DNA from: Nitrospirota bacterium
Lineage (GTDB): Bacteria > Nitrospirota > Thermodesulfovibrionia > Thermodesulfovibrionales > SM23-35
Assembly: GCA_016212245.1 (NCBI GenBank)
Contig: JACRGU010000144.1
Span: forward strand, 1-10,891
Length of the DNA: 10,891 nucleotides
Reading direction: 5' to 3'
Shown here: in pieces, positions 5,467 to 10,891 of the stretch
Layout of the letters: the number at the start of each line of letters is the position of its first letter
Position numbering within the stretch: position 1 is the stretch's first letter
Notes under the pieces: model-generated
The model's database searches: none
What the model saw: the letters and a program-made list of their open reading frames with translations, nothing else
What the model was told of the DNA's origin: nothing
Position numbers and translations under genes: made by a program

Positions 5467-5987
5467 CTGTGAATAAGAATAGCGACTATTTCCATAGCCA
5501 TATCCCTGACCACCCTTTCTGATACAAGCTCCTTATAGGCAAGCACATCTTCAAGTCTTCCTGAACTCGGGAAAGAAACAATAAACGGAGAACAAATATC
5601 TTTAAAATCCTTTGCATTCCCTGAAGGGTCAATGAGTTTAAAGTTTCCCCTTATGACGACCTCATACTCTACTGTTATATCATTTCTCTCTGAGAGTGTA
5701 TTTAAATCAAAGTGTTCAATTATACACTCCAATCTGTAGCCGCTGCCTGTTGCCCCCACCTGAATCCCATGCTTTAAAAACTCCTCTGTCAGGGCCTTAT
5801 GTAGTCTGTCCTGGAGTTTTGGTTCGAGGGTTTTATTCTCTATCTTACCAATCTGTATTGAATCAAAAGGCAGAGATATCTTGCTGTGGATTGTATAACC
5901 GCAACCGAATAAAGTGAAAAGTGAAAAGTGAAAAGTGAAAAGTAAGAGGATTAAACCTTTAATTTCTGAGGCACTTACGATTGCCAT
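5463..5987 (-). CDS. lptE: LPS-assembly lipoprotein LptE
   Basis: LptE plugs the LptD barrel in the outer membrane and helps place lipopolysaccharide in the outer leaflet. The 174-residue product has a signal peptide ending in the lipobox LFGC, with lipidated C29 followed by GYTI, the usual 'GCGY' LptE start. The mature part has the characteristic LPFDSIQIGKIENKTLEPKLQDRLHKAL and DITVEYEVVIRGNFKL segments. It lies between leuS and holA, the order known from many Gram-negative bacteria, and its TGA overlaps the holA ATG by four bases. Residues about 15-26 of the signal peptide are encoded by a perfect 7-bp tandem repeat (5911-5945). The ATG at 5987 lacks a good ribosome site, so translation may rely on coupling to leuS, which ends 55 bases upstream. 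Confidence 0.88.
   Translation of the reverse strand: MAIVSASEIKGLILLLFTFHFSLFTLFGCGYTIHSKISLPFDSIQIGKIENKTLEPKLQDRLHKALTEEFLKHGIQVGATGSGYRLECIIEHFDLNTLSERNDITVEYEVVIRGNFKLIDPSGNAKDFKDICSPFIVSFPSSGRLEDVLAYKELVSERVVRDMAMEIVAILIHR
5911..5945. repeat. Five-copy heptad repeat AAAGTGA inside lptE
   Basis: Four perfect copies of AAAGTGA (5911-5938) and a fifth, AAAGTAA (5939-5945), stand in tandem. Read in the gene (minus strand, unit TCACTTT) they supply the hydrophobic core of the LptE signal peptide, giving residues LLFTFHFSLFTL. Because 7 is not a multiple of 3, the three reading frames alternate along the repeat, yet all are hydrophobic or neutral. Gain or loss of one unit would shift the frame. 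Confidence 0.9.
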
Positions 5988-6042
5988 ATTAATAATAATC
6001 TGTCGTTTATGAAAATTCTGAGACAGCCTTTCCTCTCCTGTT

Positions 6043-7170
6043 TCAAATGACTATATTAACTAACTTACCCTTTACTACAATAACCTTTTTGATTGTCTTA
6101 TTACCAACAATCTCTTTTATCTTTTGCTCTTCAATCGCCATCTTTTTTATCTCATCATCAGAAAGGCCGGGTGATATCATAAGCCTTGATCTTAGTTTAC
6201 CATTAATCTGTATAACAAGCTCTATCTGCTCCTCCTTTGCAGCCTCCTCATCCCAGTCAGGCCATTTTTGTTCAAATATACTTGGCTTATTTCCTATCGC
6301 CTCCCATAGTTCCTCTGTAATATGGGGAGAAAATGGAGAAAGAAGAAGTAGCACAGTCTCTATCGTAAACCTAAATGTTGCCCAGTCCTCATCGGATCTG
6401 GGCTCAAATGAAATTATCTCATTCATAAGCTCCATTAGCGCTGCAATGGCTGTATTGAAGTGATATTCCCTTTCTATGTCGTTTGTAACACGCTTGATGG
6501 TTTGATGGGTTTTCCTGAACAACCGTGAGGCGTGAGGCGTGAGGCGTGAGGCTTCATTAATTTTGAACTTTGAATTTTGAACTTTGAATTTATTTTTATA
6601 TACAACTCCCCACAGCCTGTTTAAAAACCTGTATGCGCCCTCAACACCCTTATCTGACCAGTCGAGGTCCTTTTCTGGAGGCGAGGCAAAAAGAGAAAAC
6701 AACCTCGATGTATCAGCACCATATTTCTCTATCAAATAATCAGGGTCAACAACATTGCCCTTTGACTTGGACATCTTTGCACCATCTTTTATGACCATGC
6801 CCTGGGTGAGAAGGTTCTGGAAAGGCTCGCTTACACTTAGAAGTCCGAGGTCACGCATAACTCTTGTAAAGAACCGAGAATAAAGGAGATGAAGCACTGC
6901 ATGCTCAACACCACCAATGTACTGGTCAACTGGCATCCAGTAACTGAGTGACGAGTTAAAGTCAATCTTATCTTCGCCAAAGCAATAAGCTAAGAAATAC
7001 CATGAAGAATCCACGAATGTGTCCATTGTGTCAGTCTCACGCCTTGCCCTACCACCACATTTTGGGCACTCAGCATTTAAAAATGTCTCAGACTCAAGGA
7101 GTGGAGAGCCTCTCTTACCTGTAAACTTCACATCCTCAGGAAGTATCACAGGAAGATCTTTCTCAGGCAC
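6043..7170 (-). CDS. leuS: Leucyl-tRNA synthetase, C-terminal part after an in-frame stop
   Basis: This piece continues LeuRS in the same frame beyond the TAA at 7197-7195. It carries the rest of the catalytic domain: the second zinc-like knuckle AECPKCGG (C35, C38 counted from the GTG at 7170), the VDSSWYFLAYC and YIGGVEHAVLHLLYSRF blocks, and the class I signature KMSKS at about 132-136. The anticodon-binding domain follows (FNTAIAALMELMNE, PFSPHITEELWE, then the C-terminal small domain ending in VVKGKLVNIVI). The codons between the stop and 7170 (CDKCGIVPV) also match the family. An independent start at GTG 7170 would have only a weak GGGA site. An extra loop is made by heptad repeats at 6525-6588. 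Whether the piece is made alone, by read-through, or the stop is an error is discussed in findings. Confidence 0.9.
   Translation of the reverse strand: MPEKDLPVILPEDVKFTGKRGSPLLESETFLNAECPKCGGRARRETDTMDTFVDSSWYFLAYCFGEDKIDFNSSLSYWMPVDQYIGGVEHAVLHLLYSRFFTRVMRDLGLLSVSEPFQNLLTQGMVIKDGAKMSKSKGNVVDPDYLIEKYGADTSRLFSLFASPPEKDLDWSDKGVEGAYRFLNRLWGVVYKNKFKVQNSKFKINEASRLTPHASRLFRKTHQTIKRVTNDIEREYHFNTAIAALMELMNEIISFEPRSDEDWATFRFTIETVLLLLSPFSPHITEELWEAIGNKPSIFEQKWPDWDEEAAKEEQIELVIQINGKLRSRLMISPGLSDDEIKKMAIEEQKIKEIVGNKTIKKVIVVKGKLVNIVI
6525..6588. repeat. Two four-copy heptad arrays inside leuS
   Basis: GTGAGGC occurs four times in tandem at 6525-6552. After 8 bases, 6561-6588 holds a second array of 7-bp units, TTTTGAA and CTTTGAA alternating twice (a 14-bp direct repeat). 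Read on the coding strand they give an in-frame run of about 24 residues, with ASRLTPH-ASRL from the first array and KFKVQNSKFKIN from the second. This falls in the linker between RLWGVVYKN and the helix KTHQTIKRV, a place where LeuRS length varies between species. Confidence 0.88.
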
Positions 7171-7194
7171 AGGTACAATCCCACATTTATCACA

Positions 7195-7197
7195 TTA
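7195..7197 (-). other. In-frame TAA stop interrupting leuS
   Basis: The minus strand reads ...CCT GTT GTC TAA TGT GAT AAA TGT GGG... The flanking codons stay in one frame, giving WGTPIPVV-stop-CDKCGIVPVPE. LeuRS proteins with this zinc-type insertion usually have a Tyr before the Cys (VYCxxCG), encoded TAT or TAC, so a single-base change of TAT/TAC to TAA explains the interruption. Confidence 0.85.
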
Positions 7198-8544
7198 GAC
7201 AACAGGAATTGGTGTCCCCCAGTACCTCTGCCTTGATATACCCCAATCCCTCAATTTATAATTAACAACACTTTTCCCAAGCCCATTCTCTTCTATAAAT
7301 TTTGCTATCTTCTGCCTTGCAATATCACTCCTCAGACCACTGAACTGACCTGAATTAACAAGTATACCCTCACCTTCGTAAGCCTCCTCAATGAGTGACG
7401 AGTTATAAGTTCGGAGTTGGAAGTCTCCCCCCCACCTCTGCCCTCCCCCTCGAGGGGGGAGGGTTAGGGAGCGGGTGCTCTCTTCAGGCACTATCACCAC
7501 TCGAATTGGCAGACCATATTTCTTAGCGAAATCAAAGTCCCTCTGGTCATGGGCAGGGACAGACATAATTGCACCTGTTCCATATTCCATAAGAACAAGA
7601 TTAGCTACATAGATGGGAATTCTTTCGTCATTCATTGGATTAATCGCATAATGGCCTGTAAACAATCCGAGCTTTTCATCCATCCTGCCATATCTTGCCC
7701 TGATCCTCTCAAGTCCGTCTTTATCAGACACAAGTTTTCCTACAAGTGGGTGGGCTGGTGCAATGCACATGAATGTAGCACCAAAGAGTGTATCCTGCCT
7801 TGTAGTGAATATCCTTATTTTTTCTTCTATGTCTTCAATCTTGAAATCAGCCTCAACCCCTATGCTTTTCCCAATCCAGTTTCTCTGCATGGTGACAACC
7901 TTTTCAGGCCATCCTTTAAGTTCATCACATGCCTGTAATAATTCCTCTGCATAATCGGTGATCTTTAAAAACCACTGTTCGAGCTCCTTCTGTATTACAA
8001 CGCTGTCACACCTCCAGCACCTCTCATCTATGACCTGCTCATTAGCAAGGACAGTCACACATGAAGGACACCAGTTTACATAAGAGGATTTCCTGTATGC
8101 AAGACCTCGTTCAAACATCTTTATAAAAAACCACTGGTTCCACTTATAATATTCAGGGCTGCATGTGTTAATCTCTCTGTCCCAGTCATAGCTCAGTCCC
8201 ATCCTGTTTAACTGTTTTTTCATGTAATCTATATTGTCATAAGTCCATTCTGAAGGATGAACGCCATGTTCTATTGCAGCATTCTCTGCAGGGAGTCCGA
8301 ATGCATCCCATCCCATTGGATGAAGCACATTGTATCCGCGCATCTTTTTATATCTCGCTATCACATCACCAATAGCATAGTTCCTTACATGGCCCATATG
8401 TATCTTCCCTGAAGGATATGGGAACATCTCAAGGCAGTAGAATTTTTTATCAGAAGGTTTTAATTCTGTCTTATAAAGCTTTCTCTCTTCCCAGTATCTA
8501 TGCCATTTTGGCTCGACCTTCTGGGGGTTGTATCTTTCTTCCAA
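7195..8544 (-). CDS. leuS: Leucyl-tRNA synthetase, N-terminal part ending at an in-frame stop
   Basis: LeuRS attaches leucine to tRNA(Leu) in the cytoplasm and edits mischarged products. This part has the class I HIGH-type signature HMGH (residues 49-52), the first zinc-like module CPSCVTVLANEQVIDERCWRCD, and the CP1 editing domain with TTRQDTLFGATF and MSVPAHDQRDFDFAKKYGLPI, whose T-rich and GTG..SVPAHD motifs bind the editing substrate. It ends after RQRYWGTPIPVV at a TAA. The start is taken as TTG at 8544: GGAGG (8557-8553) lies eight bases upstream and the protein then begins MEERYNPQKVEPKW, the usual LeuRS opening. A start at ATG 8559 would put that ribosome site inside the gene. A repeat-derived insert (about 28 residues) lies at 7393-7480. 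Full gene length 6043-8544 equals 833 codons before the final stop. Confidence 0.92.
   Translation of the reverse strand: MEERYNPQKVEPKWHRYWEERKLYKTELKPSDKKFYCLEMFPYPSGKIHMGHVRNYAIGDVIARYKKMRGYNVLHPMGWDAFGLPAENAAIEHGVHPSEWTYDNIDYMKKQLNRMGLSYDWDREINTCSPEYYKWNQWFFIKMFERGLAYRKSSYVNWCPSCVTVLANEQVIDERCWRCDSVVIQKELEQWFLKITDYAEELLQACDELKGWPEKVVTMQRNWIGKSIGVEADFKIEDIEEKIRIFTTRQDTLFGATFMCIAPAHPLVGKLVSDKDGLERIRARYGRMDEKLGLFTGHYAINPMNDERIPIYVANLVLMEYGTGAIMSVPAHDQRDFDFAKKYGLPIRVVIVPEESTRSLTLPPRGGGQRWGGDFQLRTYNSSLIEEAYEGEGILVNSGQFSGLRSDIARQKIAKFIEENGLGKSVVNYKLRDWGISRQRYWGTPIPVV
7393..7480. repeat. Composite repeat insert (heptads plus G/C-rich palindrome) inside leuS
   Basis: 7393-7427 is a degenerate 7-bp array with units such as GAGTGAC, GAGTTAT, AAGTTCG and GAGTTGG. 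It is joined to a G/C-rich hairpin, CCCTCCCC-CTCGAG-GGGG and AGGG (7441-7463), flanked by CCCACCTCTG and TTAGGGAGCGGG. Hairpins with CCCTAACCCTCCCC-type flanks are a dispersed repeat type in several bacterial lineages. The insert is in frame and adds about 28 residues (RSLTLPPRGGGQRWGG and QLRTYN) between VIVPEES and SLIEEAYEGEG in the editing domain, where other LeuRS proteins have a short loop. Confidence 0.8.
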
Positions 8545-8552
8545 AATAAATT

Positions 8553-8557
8553 CCTCC
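8553..8557 (-). promoter_or_regulatory. Ribosome binding site deciding the leuS start
   Basis: GGAGG on the minus strand lies eight bases before TTG 8544-8542. No Shine-Dalgarno sequence precedes the alternative ATG at 8559, so the TTG start is favoured. Confidence 0.75.
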
Positions 8558-8658
8558 ATTGGATAATTTAAAAACTTAGCACAAATAAGAAGTTATTAGC
8601 AAGACTTCGGATACGCTGGTCAGTAAATAAAAATGTTTTCTAAAATTGCATTATGAAA

Positions 8659-8664
8659 TATAAT
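8659..8664 (+). promoter_or_regulatory. Possible -10 box of the PilZ gene
   Basis: A perfect TATAAT stands about 40 bases before the favoured PilZ start. No good -35 box is seen 16-18 bases upstream (TTTTCT-like only). If it is used, transcription begins near 8671 and the in-frame ATG at 8653 lies outside the message. Confidence 0.35.
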
Positions 8665-8703
8665 ATAGTGACGTATGGGAGGAAAGGGAAGGATATTTTG
8701 ATT

Positions 8704-9048
8704 ATGCATAAAGAACAGCGTCGTCATAATAGATATCTATTACCAGCAAAAGCCATAGTAACAATACCTGATATCGAAAAAACAATCGAAGCAAAGGTTG
8801 CCCACATTTCATCATCAGGGATAGGTTTATACTCGAATACTTTTATACCAATAGGACAGCATGTCAATGTAGAAATTACTTTCACTGATGCCTATGGAAA
8901 AGAACGAAAAGATTTTGTTAATGGGGAAGTTGTCCGATCATCAATATGGGGGAACACCTATGTCGTTGGTATCTCTTTAGATGAAGAACTTAATTCGAAC
9001 ACCCAGCCCTTTCTCTTCAAGCATTTTGAAGAGGTTGTTAAAGGTTAA
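8704..9048 (+). CDS. PilZ-domain protein, putative cyclic-di-GMP receptor
   Basis: The protein is essentially a stand-alone PilZ domain of 114 residues. PilZ proteins bind cyclic-di-GMP and pass the signal to motility, polysaccharide or other outputs. R6 and R10 of EQRRHNRY form the RxxxR motif; the second motif, normally D/NxSxxG, is HISSSG at 34-39, with His in place of the acidic or amide residue. The start is uncertain: ATG 8704 gives the common 'M..E.RR..RY' opening. TTG 8698 has GGGAAGG five bases upstream, and ATG 8653 (131 residues) has no ribosome site and precedes the likely -10 box. The gene is divergent from leuS and overlaps the end of ccdA by 11 bases. Target unknown. Confidence 0.85.
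   Translation: MHKEQRRHNRYLLPAKAIVTIPDIEKTIEAKVAHISSSGIGLYSNTFIPIGQHVNVEITFTDAYGKERKDFVNGEVVRSSIWGNTYVVGISLDEELNSNTQPFLFKHFEEVVKG
9013..9033. terminator. Hairpin at the convergent PilZ/ccdA end, possible weak bidirectional terminator
   Basis: CTCTTCAA and TTGAAGAG pair as a perfect 8-bp stem around a 5-base loop, inside the last codons of the PilZ gene and just beyond the ccdA stop. Neither side has a T run, so termination is only suggested by the position between converging genes. Confidence 0.3.
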
Positions 9049-9763
9049 TCCCGAAATCTGGCAGAAGGCCAGCGAGCTCCCTTACCCTATCTGTAAGAAG
9101 CATAATCCCGAAGACTATAAGGAGCAGGCCACTTAAAGCCATAATCCAGCGCATGTATCTGCCGATCTTTTTTGAGTAACTCAGGAATGAGTTGATTGTT
9201 AGAGATGAAATGAAAAAGGGGATTGCAAGGCCGAGGGAATAGACTGTCAGCAACTTAAATCCATAAATTGCAGAGCCTTTTGAACCTGCATAAAGAAGGA
9301 TAGTGCCGAGTATTGGACCAATGCATGGAGTCCATCCAGCAGCAAAGGTCATTCCGACAAGAAAAGACCCTATATAGCCTGCTGGTTTCCCACTTATATG
9401 AAACTTCCTTTCCTTCATAAGGAAGTCGAGTTTCAAAACCCCTGCAACAAACAGGCCGAAGATAATAACAAGAATACCACCGATTATTCTTATCCAGTCC
9501 TGGTATTCAAATAAAAGCCTTCCAGCTGCAGATGACGATGCACCGAGGGCAATGAATATCGAGGAGAAACCAGATATAAATGCAACCGAGTTTGTCATTG
9601 TCAGGTATCTGACCTTTCTTCTATCTACGCCACCAGTGAGGTCTTCAAACGAAATACCGGTTATGAAGGATACATAAGAAGGCACAAGTGGCAAGACACA
9701 TGGGGACAGAAAAGATAATATACCTGCAAGAAAGGCTAATGGGAATGAGATATCCGTGCGCAT
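9038..9763 (-). CDS. ccdA: CcdA/DsbD-type membrane thiol transporter (cytochrome c biogenesis)
   Basis: CcdA moves reducing equivalents from cytoplasmic thioredoxin across the inner membrane to periplasmic thiol proteins that keep haem-binding cysteines reduced during cytochrome c maturation. The 241-residue protein has about six membrane segments (roughly 8-34, 54-75, 90-112, 127-157, 165-188, 205-225). Its two redox cysteines are in the family motifs: C22 in LSFLSPCVLPLVPSY and C147 in GWTPCIGPILG. Length fits the single-domain CcdA type, without the extra DsbD domains. The gene overlaps mog by 28 bases and has GGGAG about ten bases before its ATG, so it is co-transcribed with the molybdenum genes. 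A role in another periplasmic thiol pathway cannot be excluded. Confidence 0.9.
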   Translation of the reverse strand: MRTDISFPLAFLAGILSFLSPCVLPLVPSYVSFITGISFEDLTGGVDRRKVRYLTMTNSVAFISGFSSIFIALGASSSAAGRLLFEYQDWIRIIGGILVIIFGLFVAGVLKLDFLMKERKFHISGKPAGYIGSFLVGMTFAAGWTPCIGPILGTILLYAGSKGSAIYGFKLLTVYSLGLAIPFFISSLTINSFLSYSKKIGRYMRWIMALSGLLLIVFGIMLLTDRVRELAGLLPDFGINL

Positions 9764-10233
9764 TCTGTGGTGTCTCCCTTAATCTTCTCTATCGCATGAG
9801 GTATCACATCAAGGATAATATCAAGATTTTCTTTTACAGCCTTAGGACTTCCTGGAAGGTTGATAATCAGCGTTCTTCCTTTCACGCCAGCCACTGCCCT
9901 CGAAAGTATTGCCCTTCCAGTCTTCTTAAAACCCTCTGCACGCATAGCCTCAGCAATACCCGGAACCTGTCTATCTATTATCTCAAGGGTTGCTTCTGGA
10001 GTAACATCTCTCGGTAAAAGGCCAGTGCCACCCGTTGTAAGTATCAGTTCAACCTCTTTGCTATATTCGATGAGCCTTTCTTTTATAAGCCCTTTTTCAT
10101 CAGGCAAGATTTCATAGTACTTAACCTCAGCCCCTATCCCTTTCAACATATCTTTAATCAGAGGTCCACTTAAATCTTCACGTTCACCCCTTGAGCCTCT
10201 GTCGCTTATGGTCAACACAGCAGCGGTTATCAT
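9736..10233 (-). CDS. mog: Molybdopterin adenylyltransferase family protein (Mog/MoaB)
   Basis: Proteins of this family adenylate molybdopterin with ATP, activating it for molybdate insertion (Mog), or are close relatives (MoaB) whose activity varies between species. The 165-residue sequence shows the family's motifs: AVLTISDRGSRGEREDLSGP at 5-24, LTTGGTGLLPRDVTPEAT at 65-82 (the nucleotide/molybdopterin loop), and INLPGSPKAVKENL at about 123-136. The ATG at 10233 overlaps the stop of the MOSC gene as ATGA, and ccdA begins inside the end of this gene, so all three form one tightly coupled operon. Mog versus MoaB cannot be settled by eye; the acidic D76 in the LPRDVTPEA segment is present, which is consistent with an active enzyme. 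Confidence 0.88.
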   Translation of the reverse strand: MITAAVLTISDRGSRGEREDLSGPLIKDMLKGIGAEVKYYEILPDEKGLIKERLIEYSKEVELILTTGGTGLLPRDVTPEATLEIIDRQVPGIAEAMRAEGFKKTGRAILSRAVAGVKGRTLIINLPGSPKAVKENLDIILDVIPHAIEKIKGDTTECARISHSH

Positions 10234-10667
10234 ATCACTTCTATCTCGTCTCCTTCCTTAATCTTTCCACCTTTAATAACCTTCACAAATATTCCCTCTT
10301 TTGGCATAACGCAATCACCTGCCTGATAATATATATTACATCGTGTATGGCATTCCTTACCTATCTGGCTTACCTCGAATTCGATATCACCACCAATTAC
10401 CATCTTTGTGCCGACTGGAAGTTTAAGCAGGTCAATCCCCCTTGTTGTAACATTTTCTGCAAAATCACCTGGCTTGACTTTAAGCCCTCTCGCCTGCATC
10501 TTCTCGATACTTTCGAGAGATAACAGACTCACCTGTCTGTGCCATTCTTTAGAGGCATGTGCATCGCCCTTTATCCCAAAGTCTGTAATAACCTCTGCCT
10601 CTTTTACAGACCTCTTGCGTACACCTTTTCTATCGCTGATATTTATGGACACAACTTTGCCAGTCAT
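10230..10667 (-). CDS. MOSC-domain protein
   Basis: MOSC (molybdenum cofactor sulfurase C-terminal) domains are sulfur-carrier or cofactor-binding modules. Small stand-alone forms are linked to molybdenum-cofactor delivery or detoxification of N-hydroxylated compounds. The 145-residue protein shows KVVSINIS at the start, GIKGDAHASKEWHRQVSLLS at 31-50, GDFAENVTTRGIDL at 67-80, and a Cys-containing segment with C106, C110 and C119 ending in MPKEGIF. The pattern GK.CH..C......G.C.MP.EGIF is typical of the stand-alone group. It is first in the operon with mog/moaB and ccdA; MOSC and Mog domains are also found fused in other bacteria, which supports a shared job. No Shine-Dalgarno sequence precedes the ATG and a weak -10 box (TATCTT, 10680-10675) lies only about eight bases upstream, so the message could be nearly leaderless. 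Confidence 0.85.
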   Translation of the reverse strand: MTGKVVSINISDRKGVRKRSVKEAEVITDFGIKGDAHASKEWHRQVSLLSLESIEKMQARGLKVKPGDFAENVTTRGIDLLKLPVGTKMVIGGDIEFEVSQIGKECHTRCNIYYQAGDCVMPKEGIFVKVIKGGKIKEGDEIEVI

Positions 10668-10717
10668 TAAGGTAAAGATAACACAAAGTTACTTTTATAG
10701 TAAAACTATGACAAAAA

Positions 10718-10877
10718 GTGTGTAGCAGATGAGAATTTATAAAAGCGATACCGAGCCTCACCTTTATATGTAGAATGAGAGACAGGTAACGCAACTTCTG
10801 AATACAGAGGATAAAGGTTGAAGAACTATCTGTAATTAATCCTATCGCATTTTTAGAAATTTGAATCTGCTACACAC
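10718..10877. mobile_element. 160-bp MITE-like element with 21-bp terminal inverted repeats
   Basis: The left end GTGTGTAGCAGAT (10718-10730), followed by three differing bases and AATTT (10734-10738), is repeated in inverted form at 10857-10877. So 18 of 21 positions match, with 13 perfect at the tips. The interior (119 bases) encodes no protein and has no transposase. This is the form of a miniature inverted-repeat transposable element mobilised in trans. A flanking target duplication is not evident (AAAAA on the left, CCTGA on the right). It sits about 50 bases upstream of the MOSC operon start. Confidence 0.65.
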
Positions 10878-10891
10878 CCTGACAGAAGAAT

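Noticed and set aside
6047..6463. Plus-strand open frame of 138 codons opposite the leuS C-terminus
   Set aside because: Its hydrophobic Ile/Ser-rich product is what antisense of charged LeuRS codons yields; no start signal is seen.
7549..7954. Two plus-strand open frames of 129 and 63 codons opposite leuS
   Set aside because: They lie wholly antisense to conserved LeuRS motifs, have no ribosome site and no recognisable domain.
8653..8703. N-terminal extension of the PilZ gene from ATG 8653
   Set aside because: It has no ribosome site, contains a TATAAT box and adds residues not typical of the domain; kept only as an alternative start.
1..10891. CRISPR array, given the many short repeats
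   Set aside because: Repeats are 7-bp tandem units or palindromes without regular spacers, and there are no cas genes.

Overview
The window reads as a chromosome segment of a diderm (Gram-negative type) bacterium with moderate to high AT content. An LptE-type outer-membrane lipoprotein shows the double membrane. The order leuS-lptE-holA next to rpsT, together with PilZ, CcdA, MOSC and Mog genes and abundant palindromic and 7-bp repeats, suggests Nitrospirota (Thermodesulfovibrio-like) or a nearby deltaproteobacterial-type lineage. That placement is an inference from gene content and repeat style, not from a phylogenetic marker comparison.

Layout. 1-1158 (minus): the first codons of a 4Fe-4S ferredoxin, a 118-bp cloverleaf-like palindrome, and a conserved gene resembling deoxyhypusine synthase. 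1159-1364: intergenic, with a GTCATTCC-type palindromic repeat and a small hairpin. 1365-4058: an accessory-looking block with a VapBC toxin-antitoxin pair (minus) behind a near-consensus promoter and operator palindrome, a small Cys-rich protein (plus), and two overlapping PAC2-family genes (minus). 4059-4295: regulatory space with a hairpin made of heptad repeats leading into rpsT (plus). 4549-8544 (minus): leuS-lptE-holA, whose last gene overlaps the 3' end of rpsT in antisense. 8704-9048 (plus): a PilZ-domain gene. 9038-10667 (minus): an overlapping three-gene operon MOSC - mog/moaB - ccdA. 10668-10891: a 160-bp element with terminal inverted repeats (MITE-like) upstream of that operon.

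How the genes fit together. The leuS operon mixes essential functions: tRNA charging, LPS transport and the replication clamp loader. MOSC and Mog/MoaB belong to molybdenum-cofactor handling; the neighbouring CcdA passes reductant across the membrane for cytochrome c or periplasmic thiol chemistry. Such functions suit an organism with molybdoenzymes and c-type cytochromes. VapBC and the PAC2 pair look like accessory modules.

The most unusual features are these. (1) A single in-frame TAA splits leuS just after the CP1 editing domain. (2) Short repeats with a 7-bp period occur inside coding genes: they encode part of the LptE signal peptide and two extra loops of LeuRS. (3) There are three kinds of structured non-coding repeat elements. 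The window holds no CRISPR array, tRNA or rRNA gene that I can see, and no gene-free stretch longer than about 240 bases.
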